From NCBI GenBank assembly GCA_038206985.1, contig JBBRAH010000003.1, positions 49,633 to 113,632 of the forward strand: a stretch of DNA of 64,000 nucleotides. Reading direction: 5' to 3'. Source of the stretch: CAXMST01 sp038206985 (lineage in GTDB: Bacteria > Actinomycetota > Thermoleophilia > Solirubrobacterales > 70-9). This document shows, one piece after another, positions 46,809 through 56,785 of the stretch. The notes under the pieces were generated by a model. It saw nothing but the letters and a program-made list of their open reading frames with translations. It had not been told where the DNA came from and did no database searches. The translations under genes were made by a program, and so were the position numbers. Numbering within the stretch: the stretch's first letter is position 1; every line of letters begins with the position of its first letter.

Positions 46809-47930
46809 TCAGTTGAATTCGATGACGCTGCGGATCCCGTCCTGGGCCTCCATCAACTCGAAGCCGCGATTGACCTCATCCAGCGTGATCCGGTGGGAGA
46901 GGAAGGGCTCGACGTCGATCTGTCCCTCCAATGCGAGATCGACCAGCTTTGGAACGCCATCGCGGCCCTTGACGCCACCGAAGGAGGAGCCGGCCACCCG
47001 GCGACCGGTGATCAGAAGGCGTGGCACGATGTCGAGGGTCTCGCCCTTGCCGGCCACGCCGGCGACCGTGCACAGGCCCCAGCCCATACGCGCCGCCTCG
47101 ACGGCCTGGCGCATCACCGCGACGTTGCCGGTCGCCTCGAAGGTGTAGTCGGCGCCGAAGCCGTCGGTCATCTCGAGGATCCTCTCCACGGTGCCGGGAC
47201 CGCCCTCAAAGACCTCAGTGGCGCCCTGGCTCTTAGCCAGCTCGAGCCGCTCGGCGGAGAGGTCCACGCAGATGATCCGCTCGGCACCCTGCAGCCGGGC
47301 CCCGGCGACAGCGCCGAGGCCGACCATGCCGGCGCCGAAAACGACGCAGGTGGAGCCCTCGCGGACCTGGGCCGTGTTCATCGCGGCTCCGAGGCCCGTG
47401 GAGAGCCCGCAGGCGAAGAGGCAGGCGTGATCGAGCGGCGCCTCGGGGTTGACCTTGGCCAGGGCGATCTCCGGCATCACCGTGTACTCGGCGAAGGTCG
47501 AGGTGCCCATGAAGTGGCGGATCTCCTCACCCTGGCCGTCGGTGGCCGCGCGCTTGAGCCGGGTGGAGCCGTCCGGTAGATAGCCCTTGCCCTGCTGCTC
47601 GCGAATCGCCAGACATAGGTTGGTGCGCTCGTCGAGGCAGTGCACGCACTCCTTGCACTGCGGTGAGAACAGGGTGACGACGTGATCGCCCTCGCTGAGG
47701 GAATCGACACCCTCGCCGACGCGCTCGACGACGCCGGCGCCCTCGTGGCCAAGCACGGTGGGCGCGTAGCCGGAGGGATCGACCCCGGACGCGGTATAGA
47801 GGTCCGTGTGGCAGACCCCGCAGGCGACCAGGCGGACGAGCACCTCGCCGGGTCCGGGATCGCTCAACTCGACGTCCTTGATCTCGAGCGGCTGCCCGAA
47901 CTCCTCGAGCACCGCGGCGCGCATCCTCAT
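46809..47930 (-). CDS. Zinc-dependent class III-type alcohol dehydrogenase (thiol-dependent formaldehyde dehydrogenase-like)
   Basis: A 373-residue medium-chain dehydrogenase. Catalytic zinc ligands are in ACGVCHTDLY and GHEGAGVVERVG. The structural zinc cysteines are in PQCKECVHCLDERTNLC. QGKGYLPDGSTRL and MGTSTFAEYTVMPEIALAKVN match S-(hydroxymethyl)glutathione/mycothiol dehydrogenases. NAD binding is at VFGAGMVGLGAVAG. It would oxidise the adduct of formaldehyde with a low-molecular-weight thiol. It is 33 bp upstream of the MBL hydrolase. Formaldehyde could arise from demethylation reactions, but no direct link to the catabolic island is shown. Confidence 0.85.
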   Translation of the reverse strand: MRMRAAVLEEFGQPLEIKDVELSDPGPGEVLVRLVACGVCHTDLYTASGVDPSGYAPTVLGHEGAGVVERVGEGVDSLSEGDHVVTLFSPQCKECVHCLDERTNLCLAIREQQGKGYLPDGSTRLKRAATDGQGEEIRHFMGTSTFAEYTVMPEIALAKVNPEAPLDHACLFACGLSTGLGAAMNTAQVREGSTCVVFGAGMVGLGAVAGARLQGAERIICVDLSAERLELAKSQGATEVFEGGPGTVERILEMTDGFGADYTFEATGNVAVMRQAVEAARMGWGLCTVAGVAGKGETLDIVPRLLITGRRVAGSSFGGVKGRDGVPKLVDLALEGQIDVEPFLSHRITLDEVNRGFELMEAQDGIRSVIEFN

Positions 47931-47993
47931 CCTGCTCTCCTCCTCAGGCTTGCTTGGACACCGATCCTATGGATCAGGCAAGGCGGGCGAAGC

Positions 47994-48179
47994 TCAGCGG
48001 CGGCGCGCGGCCTTCAAATCCTTCTTCGTGGCCTCGAGATGGACGACATAGCTGCGTTTACCGGTGCGCGTGGCGAGGCCAGCTCGCTCGAGCTTCTTCA
48101 TCGCGGCCGGACAGCGCTTGCAGCGCGGCCCCGACTTGCAGCACTTCTTCTTCGTCTTGACCTTGGTTCCCGAGGGCAC
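47994..48179 (-). CDS. Small basic cysteine-rich protein (61 residues)
   Basis: From a GTG at 48179 the frame encodes a lysine-rich N terminus with KKKCCKSGPRCKRCP, then LERAGLATRTGKRSYVV. The four-cysteine pattern CC-x5-C-x2-C suggests a small zinc-binding protein, and similar short proteins are common in actinobacteria. A TACCTT hexamer 6 bp before the GTG could be a -10 box, which would make the mRNA leaderless. Function unknown. Confidence 0.55.
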   Translation of the reverse strand: MPSGTKVKTKKKCCKSGPRCKRCPAAMKKLERAGLATRTGKRSYVVHLEATKKDLKAARRR

Positions 48180-48211
48180 CCCCGGAAGGTAACAGAGATT
48201 GTTAGGGCGGC

Positions 48212-49180
48212 CTAATGCGCGGCGGGCGCGACGGTGTGCCGGCGCTCCGCCCGCCACGCCCCGATCCCGGTGACGAGCAGGTAGGCCCCAACCGCATAGG
48301 CCCAGCCGGCCAGCACATCGGCGACGTAGTGCTCGGCCGTGTATACGAGCGTCAGGCTCATCGCCAGGGCATAGGCGAGGCATAGTGCCCGCACACGGCG
48401 GCTCCCTCCAGGCCAGAAGAAGACCAGGATCAGGACCGGATACGCGGTGTGCAGCGAGGGCACCGCGGCGACCTCGTTTGCGAAGCTGCTGCCCTTCTCC
48501 CAGAGCTCCGCTGCCGGAGTGACACCGAGCTGTTGCCAGACCGCGCCGACCACCCGGCTGCTCTCCCCCAGGTCGCCGTTCTGGCTTGCCAGCCAGGGCG
48601 GCACGGCCGGGAACAGCACGTACGTGGTGAAGGCCATGGCGGTCAGCGCGAGGACCATATTGCGGAACCTCAGAAAGCGCGGTCGGGCGCGTTTCCACAG
48701 GTAGGCGGCGATCGCGAAGACGGCGAAGAAGTGGGTCAGGTAGACGGCCCAGGCGAGGTAGTCGTAGAACTGCGGTGCGCTCGGGTCGAAGAGCCGCTCC
48801 TGCAGCCAGACCGTCGGCACCTGGCCACCGAACAGCAGCTCGTCGGCCCGGATCTGAGGCAGCGTGTGGGCCGCGAACAACGAGTCGGCGACGACCCCGC
48901 GCAACAGGTCGTAGAGGAAGAGCGCACCGAAGAACGGTAACCAGTCGACGAGCACTCCGCGGAAGAAGCCGCCGAGATCGGAGAGTGAGACCGCGAACAG
49001 CCCGAGCAGGATCCACAGGAAAACCACGTCGCGAGAGAGGAACAGGCCGTTGACTGCGATCACCACGGCCGAGATCACGATGAAGGCGGCGGCCCCGACG
49101 GCGGTCAGCAGCCGTTTGCGATCGCCGAAGCCGGGGATCCCCTGGATCCCTGTACTCGCCTGGCCGGCGATGCCGCTCAT
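48212..49180 (-). CDS. PAP2-type phosphatase / inositolphosphotransferase-like membrane protein
   Basis: A 322-residue polytopic membrane protein. Helices include RLLTAVGAAAFIVISAVVIA, FLWILLGLFAVSLS, FFAVFAIAAYLW and VLALTAMAFTTYVLFP. The PAP2 active-site motifs are VPSLHTAYPVL and YTAEHYVADVLAGW, with the catalytic histidines and aspartate. The arrangement is like the AUR1/inositolphosphotransferase branch of PAP2 proteins. It probably acts on a lipid phosphate at the outer face of the membrane. It ends 32 bp upstream of the small cysteine protein. Confidence 0.8.
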   Translation of the reverse strand: MSGIAGQASTGIQGIPGFGDRKRLLTAVGAAAFIVISAVVIAVNGLFLSRDVVFLWILLGLFAVSLSDLGGFFRGVLVDWLPFFGALFLYDLLRGVVADSLFAAHTLPQIRADELLFGGQVPTVWLQERLFDPSAPQFYDYLAWAVYLTHFFAVFAIAAYLWKRARPRFLRFRNMVLALTAMAFTTYVLFPAVPPWLASQNGDLGESSRVVGAVWQQLGVTPAAELWEKGSSFANEVAAVPSLHTAYPVLILVFFWPGGSRRVRALCLAYALAMSLTLVYTAEHYVADVLAGWAYAVGAYLLVTGIGAWRAERRHTVAPAAH

Positions 49181-49324
49181 CGGCCCGGCCCGCCGCTATG
49201 CGACATGTCCGTGCCCCGGTACCGCCGGCGATTCACCTGCCCCAACGGGCGATCGCCGCGCATTTCAGGCGCCAGTCTAGGCGCCGCTAAGGCGTCGGTG
49301 CCGGGCCGGGGGCTCAGCGCCGGG

Positions 49325-49705
49325 TCAGGCCTCGTCGTCGAGCAACAGGCCGGCGATATTCATGCCGACGGCCAGGAATGCCGCTCCGCCGCCGAGGAGA
49401 CGGGTCTTCAGCGGTACGCCCTCGGCCGTCATCGTCGCCACCGAGTCGGTGCCATCGACGAGCAGGCCGGCGGCGAGCCAGGGCCTGGGATCGCCGCCGC
49501 GAGCAGCCTGCAGACTGCCCAGGGCGTAGGCGACGTCGCGACCGCCCAGCGCGCGCACGAAGGCGCCGCTCTCGGCAGTTGCGGCGCCGCGGCCTAGCCA
49601 GCGCCGCGCAACCTCGGTCGGCAGGACGAGCATCGCGATGCCGATGATCAGGCGGCCGGAGGCGATCGCCAGCAGAACGTTGCGCGCGCTCAGGCCCTTG
49701 CTCAT
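49325..49705 (-). CDS. Small membrane protein of unknown function
   Basis: A 126-residue protein from the ATG at 49705, which overlaps the acyltransferase stop (ATGA). Hydrophobic segments VLLAIASGRLIIGIAMLVLP and GGAAFLAVGMNIAGLLL flank a loop containing ARRWLGRG and ALGGRDVAYALGSL. I do not recognise the family. Its coupling to an acyltransferase suggests a membrane or lipid context only by position. Confidence 0.65.
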   Translation of the reverse strand: MSKGLSARNVLLAIASGRLIIGIAMLVLPTEVARRWLGRGAATAESGAFVRALGGRDVAYALGSLQAARGGDPRPWLAAGLLVDGTDSVATMTAEGVPLKTRLLGGGAAFLAVGMNIAGLLLDDEA

Positions 49706-50811
49706 GCCGGCGACCCTACTCCCCCGCCCGCCTTGGCGCCGGAGTCCCCGATCCCGAGCTCGGCACGTTGTTTGCCGACCCAGCGGTCCATCTCCTGCCA
49801 CTGGGCGTAGAGCCATTCGGTGCGCTCCCGCTCACCCTTCGGAATCTCGTCGGCCGGCACCCGCCAGAGCTTCATCCGGATCGTCTGGCCGACCAGGCGG
49901 CCGGCCCAGATGTCGCTGATGTACTGGAAGCCGTCGAAGCCGGCGTGGGCGAAGAAGACGACATCGATGCCGGCACCCTCCTCGAGCAGCGCCAGCGGTC
50001 CACCGAGCCGCGGCGGCAAGAGGTTGACCATGGTCTCCGCAAGCGGCGCGACGTCAGGTTGCTTTTCGCGGACAATCTCCTTGGCGCGGGCGATCTTCTT
50101 GGCCGTGGCGCGGGTGCCCTCCGGGTAGATCAGAACCGCTTCGGAGCTGCCCAGGCTCTCGGTGAGGCGCTGCATCGTGGCGATCTCGGTCTGCGGATCG
50201 GCCGAGGCCCGCTGCAGGAACTGGGTCGGGATCCAGCGGCCGCCGATATCGATCACGGGCATCGCCTCGAGCTCGCGCTTGACGACGTAGCGAATGCCGA
50301 TCCCAAGCGGCAGGGCGACCTGAGTGTCGGGGAGCATGTTGTCGATGATCGAGGCGTGCCGGATCATCATCAGGATCGGGCCCGGGGATGCGACCTCGCG
50401 GCCCTCGATCTCGAAGTTGAGGCCGAAGAGCAGCTTGATTGCTCCGAGGTGAGAGCGGGCCCAGCGCGGCCGCAGCCAGTAGACCCCGCGGCGCCGGCGG
50501 ATCGAGTCGCGCTTGAAGGGTCCGCCGGAGATCACCCAGATGCTCAGGATCATGCTCTGCGCCCACATCTCGGTGGCCAGAAACCACCAGAGGAAGGGGA
50601 CCAGGCGAACGCCGACCCAGGGCTTGCGGCGTTTCAGCCAGAGGAAGAGGTCAGCGCAGATCGCCGCCAGGAAGAGCACCGGAAACAGCAGCGTGATCAC
50701 GATGAAGCCGACGACCTCGGCGCCGATCCCACGGATCCGACGGATGGCACGCCGGCCACTGGTTCCGTGCGGGGGGAATAGCGGCCCGGGCCCGATCTCT
50801 CCAGTGCGCAT
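49702..50811 (-). CDS. Lysophospholipid acyltransferase (PlsC-like)
   Basis: A 369-residue protein with an N-terminal membrane anchor (VVGFIVITLLFPVLFLAAIC). The acyltransferase domain has the HX4D box in RHASIIDNML, and FLQRAS and YPEGTRAT as the second and third blocks. It is longer than typical PlsC (about 240), mainly through its N-terminal region. It likely esterifies a lysophospholipid or a related alcohol at the cytoplasmic face. It is the last gene before lepA on this strand with 25 bp between. Confidence 0.82.
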   Translation of the reverse strand: MRTGEIGPGPLFPPHGTSGRRAIRRIRGIGAEVVGFIVITLLFPVLFLAAICADLFLWLKRRKPWVGVRLVPFLWWFLATEMWAQSMILSIWVISGGPFKRDSIRRRRGVYWLRPRWARSHLGAIKLLFGLNFEIEGREVASPGPILMMIRHASIIDNMLPDTQVALPLGIGIRYVVKRELEAMPVIDIGGRWIPTQFLQRASADPQTEIATMQRLTESLGSSEAVLIYPEGTRATAKKIARAKEIVREKQPDVAPLAETMVNLLPPRLGGPLALLEEGAGIDVVFFAHAGFDGFQYISDIWAGRLVGQTIRMKLWRVPADEIPKGERERTEWLYAQWQEMDRWVGKQRAELGIGDSGAKAGGGVGSPA

Positions 50812-50836
50812 TGCCCGAGCCTACCGGCAGGACTAC

Positions 50837-52633
<1,797 letters not shown>

Positions 52634-52752
52634 GGGAGCCCGTCAGTATGGCGAGAGGCTCCGGTGCGTGGCAGGGCGTGGTCGCGGAGGTGTGGGAGAT
52701 TCACCCCTTGGGGGGCTGGCCGGGGGCGTCCGGGATGGGCGATGCTTGAGAC

Positions 52753-53736
52753 ATGAGCAACCTCCTCACATCCGCAGCCCGCGCAGGCCTGCTGCTCGCA
52801 ATGTCCCTGACCATCCTCTTCCCCGCCGGTGCCGGCGCAGCGCAGGCCGATGACCTGAGCACCTGCATGGGCGAGGCCGTGACGATCACGCTCAACGACG
52901 AGGGCAAGACGATGGGTGACGGCGGCGACGACGTCACCGGCACCGACGGCGACGACGTGATCAGCACCGGAGCCGGCAACGACCATGTGGACAGCGGCAA
53001 GGGCGATGACCTCGTCTGCACCGGCAGCGGCCGGGACTCCGTCACCGATGGCGCGGGCAACGACCGCACCTACTCCGGCGACGATCGCGACCGGGTTAGC
53101 GACGGCGCGGGCAACGACTTCATCGACGCCGGCGAGGGCCCCAACAAGGTCACCGACGACCGCGGCAACGACGAGATCCGAACGGGCGGGGACAAGGACT
53201 GGATCTCGCTCGCCCTCGGCCGCAACGACGTGCGCACCGGAGGCGGCAACGACAAGGTCTACGACGGTCCCGACAACGACACGATCGTCACCAGCGGCGG
53301 CAAGGACAAGGTCCAGGGGGACCGCGGCCGCAACCTGTTCAAGGTGGGCGGCGGCAACGACTACGTCTGGGGCGGCCGCGACAACGACCGGATCAAGGGC
53401 GGCGGCGGGATCGACTACCTGGTCGGCTACCGCGGTGACGACAAGATCTGGGGTGGCGGGGGCGATGACTGGTCCTCCGGGATCCAGAAGAAGAACCCCG
53501 GCAGCGACGGGCGGCTCGTCGGCGGTCCCGGCGACGACAAGCTCTATGGCGGCAACGGGCGCGACCTGCTGCGCGGCAACGAGGGTAAGGACAAGATGTA
53601 CGGCTCCGACGACGCCGACGACCTCGACGGCGGCGAGCACGCGGACCTCTGCTCCGGCGGCAGCGGCTTCGACCGCGGCTCCGAGTGCGAGAAGAGCAGT
53701 GGGATCGACGACCCCAACTGGCACCCGGTCGGCTAG
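52753..53736 (+). CDS. Secreted RTX/hemolysin-type calcium-binding repeat protein
   Basis: A 327-residue protein with an N-terminal signal peptide (LLLAMSLTILFPAGAGAAQA) and then about 20 aspartate- and glycine-rich nonapeptide-like repeats of the type GGxGxDxxx (for example GGNDKVYDGPDNDTI and GGPGDDKLYGGNGRDLLRG). Four cysteines occur, two near each end. No enzymatic domain is visible, so it is a stand-alone beta-roll that probably binds calcium at the cell surface. A shorter RTX-like protein is encoded in the integrated element at 61065-61625. Confidence 0.85.
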   Translation: MSNLLTSAARAGLLLAMSLTILFPAGAGAAQADDLSTCMGEAVTITLNDEGKTMGDGGDDVTGTDGDDVISTGAGNDHVDSGKGDDLVCTGSGRDSVTDGAGNDRTYSGDDRDRVSDGAGNDFIDAGEGPNKVTDDRGNDEIRTGGDKDWISLALGRNDVRTGGGNDKVYDGPDNDTIVTSGGKDKVQGDRGRNLFKVGGGNDYVWGGRDNDRIKGGGGIDYLVGYRGDDKIWGGGGDDWSSGIQKKNPGSDGRLVGGPGDDKLYGGNGRDLLRGNEGKDKMYGSDDADDLDGGEHADLCSGGSGFDRGSECEKSSGIDDPNWHPVG

Positions 53737-53767
53737 GGGCCCGGGGTCCGCGCGGGCCCGGGGCCGG

Positions 53768-55471
53768 CTAGCGTCGGACGACGGCCAGCACCTGGCGGGC
53801 CTCGGGCACGCGCAGCGCGAGGACGACGCCGAGGTAGGCGAAGCCGCCCAGCGCCAGACCGCCCCCCACCGAGATGATCTGGCCGAGCGTGTCCTGACCG
53901 AAGATCCCGTCGAGCAGGCTCCAGCCGCCGTAGGAGACGAGGCCGAGGACGACCGAGCCGATCGTGATCCGGATCGCGCCGTCGAGCAGGCTGCCGAGCT
54001 CCAGGCCGCCGAGCTGCCGCCGCAGGATCGCGGCCTGGGCGAGCACGCTGCCCGCAGTCGCGATCGCCGTGGCGCTGACGATGCCGGCGATCCCGAACGG
54101 CTTGTAGAGGAGGGCCGAGCCGGCGACGGTAAGTAGCAGGTTGGCACCGGCGATCATCGTCGGGGTCCAGGGCTGCTGGAGACTGAAGAACGTCCGGGTC
54201 ATCAGCAGGAAAAGGCCGTTGAAGGGCAGCGAAAAAGCGAACCAGAAGAGCGCCGTGGAGACAATCTCCGTCTGGGCGGCGTCGAACTCCCCGCGCTGGT
54301 AGACGAGCTGGGTCATCGGCTCGCTGAGCGCGAGGATCGCGGCCGCTGCCGGCATCAGGACCAGCAGGATCATCCGCATCCCGTTGGCCATAGTGCTGCG
54401 CAGGTTGTCGTACTCGCGGCGCGCGGCGTAGCGGGCGAGGGTCGGGAAGACGACCGTGGCCACCGCAACCGAGAACATGCCCTGGGGCAACATGTAGATC
54501 CGGAAGGCCTTGTCGATCGCGGCCGGACCGTAGGCGGAGAGTGGCTGCAGGCTCACGTCCCAGCCATTCGTGGTGAGCACGGCGCCCTCGATAAGGGTGC
54601 CGAAGATGCTGTTGATCGAGAGGTTGAAGTTGATCAACCCGAGGCTGATCGTGACCGGCAGCATCAGCAGCAGGACACGCTTGACCAGATCGCTGCGCCA
54701 TTCGAAGACGCGCGAGAGACGGAACGGCGTGTTGCGCAGGTCGAAGGCGACCAGGGCGAGCTGCAGCACCGTGCCGACAAGAACGCCGATCGCGTAGGCG
54801 TAGATCTCGTCGCCCTCCGGGAAGGCGGGCGCGAGCCCAACCAGGACGGCGATGATCGCAACGTTCCAGAACAGCGGCGCGATCGCGAAGATGCTGAAGC
54901 GGTTATAGCTGTTGAGCACGCCGACCACGACGCCGGAGATCCCGAGCATCACCAGGATCGGGAAGAGCAGCTGGGCGAGGCTGACCGTGAGGTCCTGGAG
55001 CGCCGGGTCGGAGTCGAAGCCCGGCGCGAAGAACGGGACCAGCACCGGCGCCAGCAGGATGAAGAGGGCGGTGATCAGTCCGAGGACGAGCGTGATCAGG
55101 AAGATCAGGGTCGAGGCGAGGCGGAAGGCGCTCGGCCTGTTGTCCTTCTCGAGCTGCTCGGTGAAGACCGGGACGAAGGCGGCCTGCAGCGCGGCGTCCG
55201 CGAACAGCATGCGGACCAGGTTCGGAAGCTGGAAGGCGATCGTGAACGCCGACATCGCGCCGGTGACGCCGAAGTAGCTGGCAGCGACGATCTCGCGGAT
55301 CAGGCCCGCGACCCGCGAGAGGCCCGTAGCGATCGAGAAGAACGCGGTCGAGCGCCCCAGGCGGCCGCTCTCCGCATCGCCCTCCATGCCGGGCTCCTGC
55401 GCCGTCTCGACCGCGACATCGATGTCGGGGCCGGGGCGCTCCCCGTCGGGTTTTGCGACTCGATCCGTCAT
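53768..55471 (-). CDS. murJ: Lipid II flippase MurJ
   Basis: A 567-residue polytopic protein of the MviN/MurJ family with about 14 helices. The signatures STAFFSIATGLSRVAGLIREIV, FADAALQAAFVPVFTE and the central YARREYDNLRSTMANGMRM fit the family. It moves lipid II across the membrane for peptidoglycan synthesis. The polar N-terminal tail of about 40 residues is cytoplasmic. The gene is divergent from rpsT with only 34 bp between the two start codons. Confidence 0.93.
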   Translation of the reverse strand: MTDRVAKPDGERPGPDIDVAVETAQEPGMEGDAESGRLGRSTAFFSIATGLSRVAGLIREIVAASYFGVTGAMSAFTIAFQLPNLVRMLFADAALQAAFVPVFTEQLEKDNRPSAFRLASTLIFLITLVLGLITALFILLAPVLVPFFAPGFDSDPALQDLTVSLAQLLFPILVMLGISGVVVGVLNSYNRFSIFAIAPLFWNVAIIAVLVGLAPAFPEGDEIYAYAIGVLVGTVLQLALVAFDLRNTPFRLSRVFEWRSDLVKRVLLLMLPVTISLGLINFNLSINSIFGTLIEGAVLTTNGWDVSLQPLSAYGPAAIDKAFRIYMLPQGMFSVAVATVVFPTLARYAARREYDNLRSTMANGMRMILLVLMPAAAAILALSEPMTQLVYQRGEFDAAQTEIVSTALFWFAFSLPFNGLFLLMTRTFFSLQQPWTPTMIAGANLLLTVAGSALLYKPFGIAGIVSATAIATAGSVLAQAAILRRQLGGLELGSLLDGAIRITIGSVVLGLVSYGGWSLLDGIFGQDTLGQIISVGGGLALGGFAYLGVVLALRVPEARQVLAVVRR

Positions 55472-55505
55472 CGGCGCGCGGAATCCCTAAAGTACGCCGC
55501 CGCAG

Positions 55506-55766
55506 ATGGCCAACATCGCATCACAGAAGAAGCGGATCCTCCGCACCGAGCGCGAGCGCGTCGAGAACCGACGCCTGACGAGCGCCGTGAAGACCAAGTT
55601 CCGGCGGCTCGAAAGTGCCGTCGAGGGCGGCGCGACCGAGACGGTCGAAGCCGAGCATCGTGGTCTCGTGTCGCTGATCGACAAGGCAGTCCAGAAGGGC
55701 GCCCTGCACGCGAACACCGGATCCCGGAAGAAGCAGCGCGCCGCGCGCCTGCGCTCCGGTTCCTGA
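55506..55766 (+). CDS. rpsT: 30S ribosomal protein S20
   Basis: An 86-residue basic helical protein: MANIASQKKRILRTERERVE, RRLTSAVKTKFRR and a C-terminal KGALHANTGSRKKQRAARL. This matches S20, which binds 16S rRNA. TAAAGT at 55488-55493 could be its -10 box. It is convergent with holA (3 bp between stops). Confidence 0.96.
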   Translation: MANIASQKKRILRTERERVENRRLTSAVKTKFRRLESAVEGGATETVEAEHRGLVSLIDKAVQKGALHANTGSRKKQRAARLRSGS

Positions 55767-55769
55767 GCC

Positions 55770-56741
55770 TCAAGCCGCTTTCTCCCCGCCGGCGGCCTCC
55801 CGTACCGCGAAGGTCAGAGCTACCTGTTCGCTGTAGGTGGACCCGCCGCGAGTCCACCACTCCAGCTCGGCGATCTTGCCGATCGCTTCGGAGAGCTCGG
55901 CCGGCGGCACGCTGCGCACGGCCTTGACCAGCAGCTTCGACGGATAGGGAGCCATCGGCAACGCGGCCTCCACGTCCTTGGCGGCCCGGCCCTGCTCGAG
56001 CATCGCGGCCGCCATGTAGGCGCTGCGCAGGCGCGAGGCCATGCCGTAGATCATCGGGGTGACCGCCTCACCCTGGGCGAGGAGCGCGTCGGCGGCGTCC
56101 ACCGCATCGGCGGGATCGCGCCCGACGATTGCGTCGCCGAGGGCCCAGCCCGCGCGCTCTGAGGTGTCCGCGGTGAGCTCCTCGACGTCCTCGACCTCGA
56201 TTCGCGCACCGGGCTCGGCCCAGACGGCAATCCGGTCCAGCTGGGTGCCGAGCCGAATCGTGCTCTCGCCGACCCGCTCTACCAGCGAGCGGGCGGCCTG
56301 CGGCGAGAGATTGACGCCACGCTCGCGCGCTGCGGCCACGGCCCAGCCCGGCAGCTCGCGCTTCTTCGGGGCCGCGTAGCTGAGCACGTCGCCCCCGGCC
56401 TTGCGCACGGCGTCGGCGAGGCCGCGGGGAGCGGCCCCGCGCGCGACCAGCACCACCGTGAGCTCGTCGGTGGGAATCTCCAGGGCCGCGGCGATCGCCT
56501 TGACCTGGGGATTGCGCCAGCGCTCCACGCCGTCGGCAAGCAGGTAGCGGCGCTCGGCCATCAGCGAGATCGCCGGCATTGCCCCGACCAGGGCCTCGAC
56601 ATCGGGACCCCCGCCGGCGGTCGCCTCGAAGCGCTCCAGCGCGCCGGCGCCGCCCTCGCGCTCGGCGCGAGCGCGCAGGCGTGAGAGCGCGGCATCGAGC
56701 TTGGCGCTGTCGTCGCCGGCGATCAGGTAGGCGGGTTTCAT
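55770..56741 (-). CDS. holA: DNA polymerase III subunit delta
   Basis: A 323-residue clamp-loader subunit. The N-terminal region PAYLIAGDDSAKLDAALSRL starts the AAA-like domain, and LMAERRYLLADGVERW and LPGWAVAAARERGVNLSPQAARSLVERVG are typical of delta in high-G+C bacteria. The ATG at 56741 gives the expected N terminus; longer reading overlaps comEC. It opens the beta clamp during loading. It lies 44 bp downstream of comEC. Confidence 0.9.
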   Translation of the reverse strand: MKPAYLIAGDDSAKLDAALSRLRARAEREGGAGALERFEATAGGGPDVEALVGAMPAISLMAERRYLLADGVERWRNPQVKAIAAALEIPTDELTVVLVARGAAPRGLADAVRKAGGDVLSYAAPKKRELPGWAVAAARERGVNLSPQAARSLVERVGESTIRLGTQLDRIAVWAEPGARIEVEDVEELTADTSERAGWALGDAIVGRDPADAVDAADALLAQGEAVTPMIYGMASRLRSAYMAAAMLEQGRAAKDVEAALPMAPYPSKLLVKAVRSVPPAELSEAIGKIAELEWWTRGGSTYSEQVALTFAVREAAGGEKAA

Positions 56742-56785
56742 CGAATCGGCCACGCGGATCGCGAGTGTAGAGAGGGCAGACCCCT

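Noticed and set aside
53737..53767. Bidirectional terminator between the RTX gene and murJ
   Set aside because: GGGCCC words are inverted there, but no T-run follows on either strand, and GC-rich symmetry is common in this genome.
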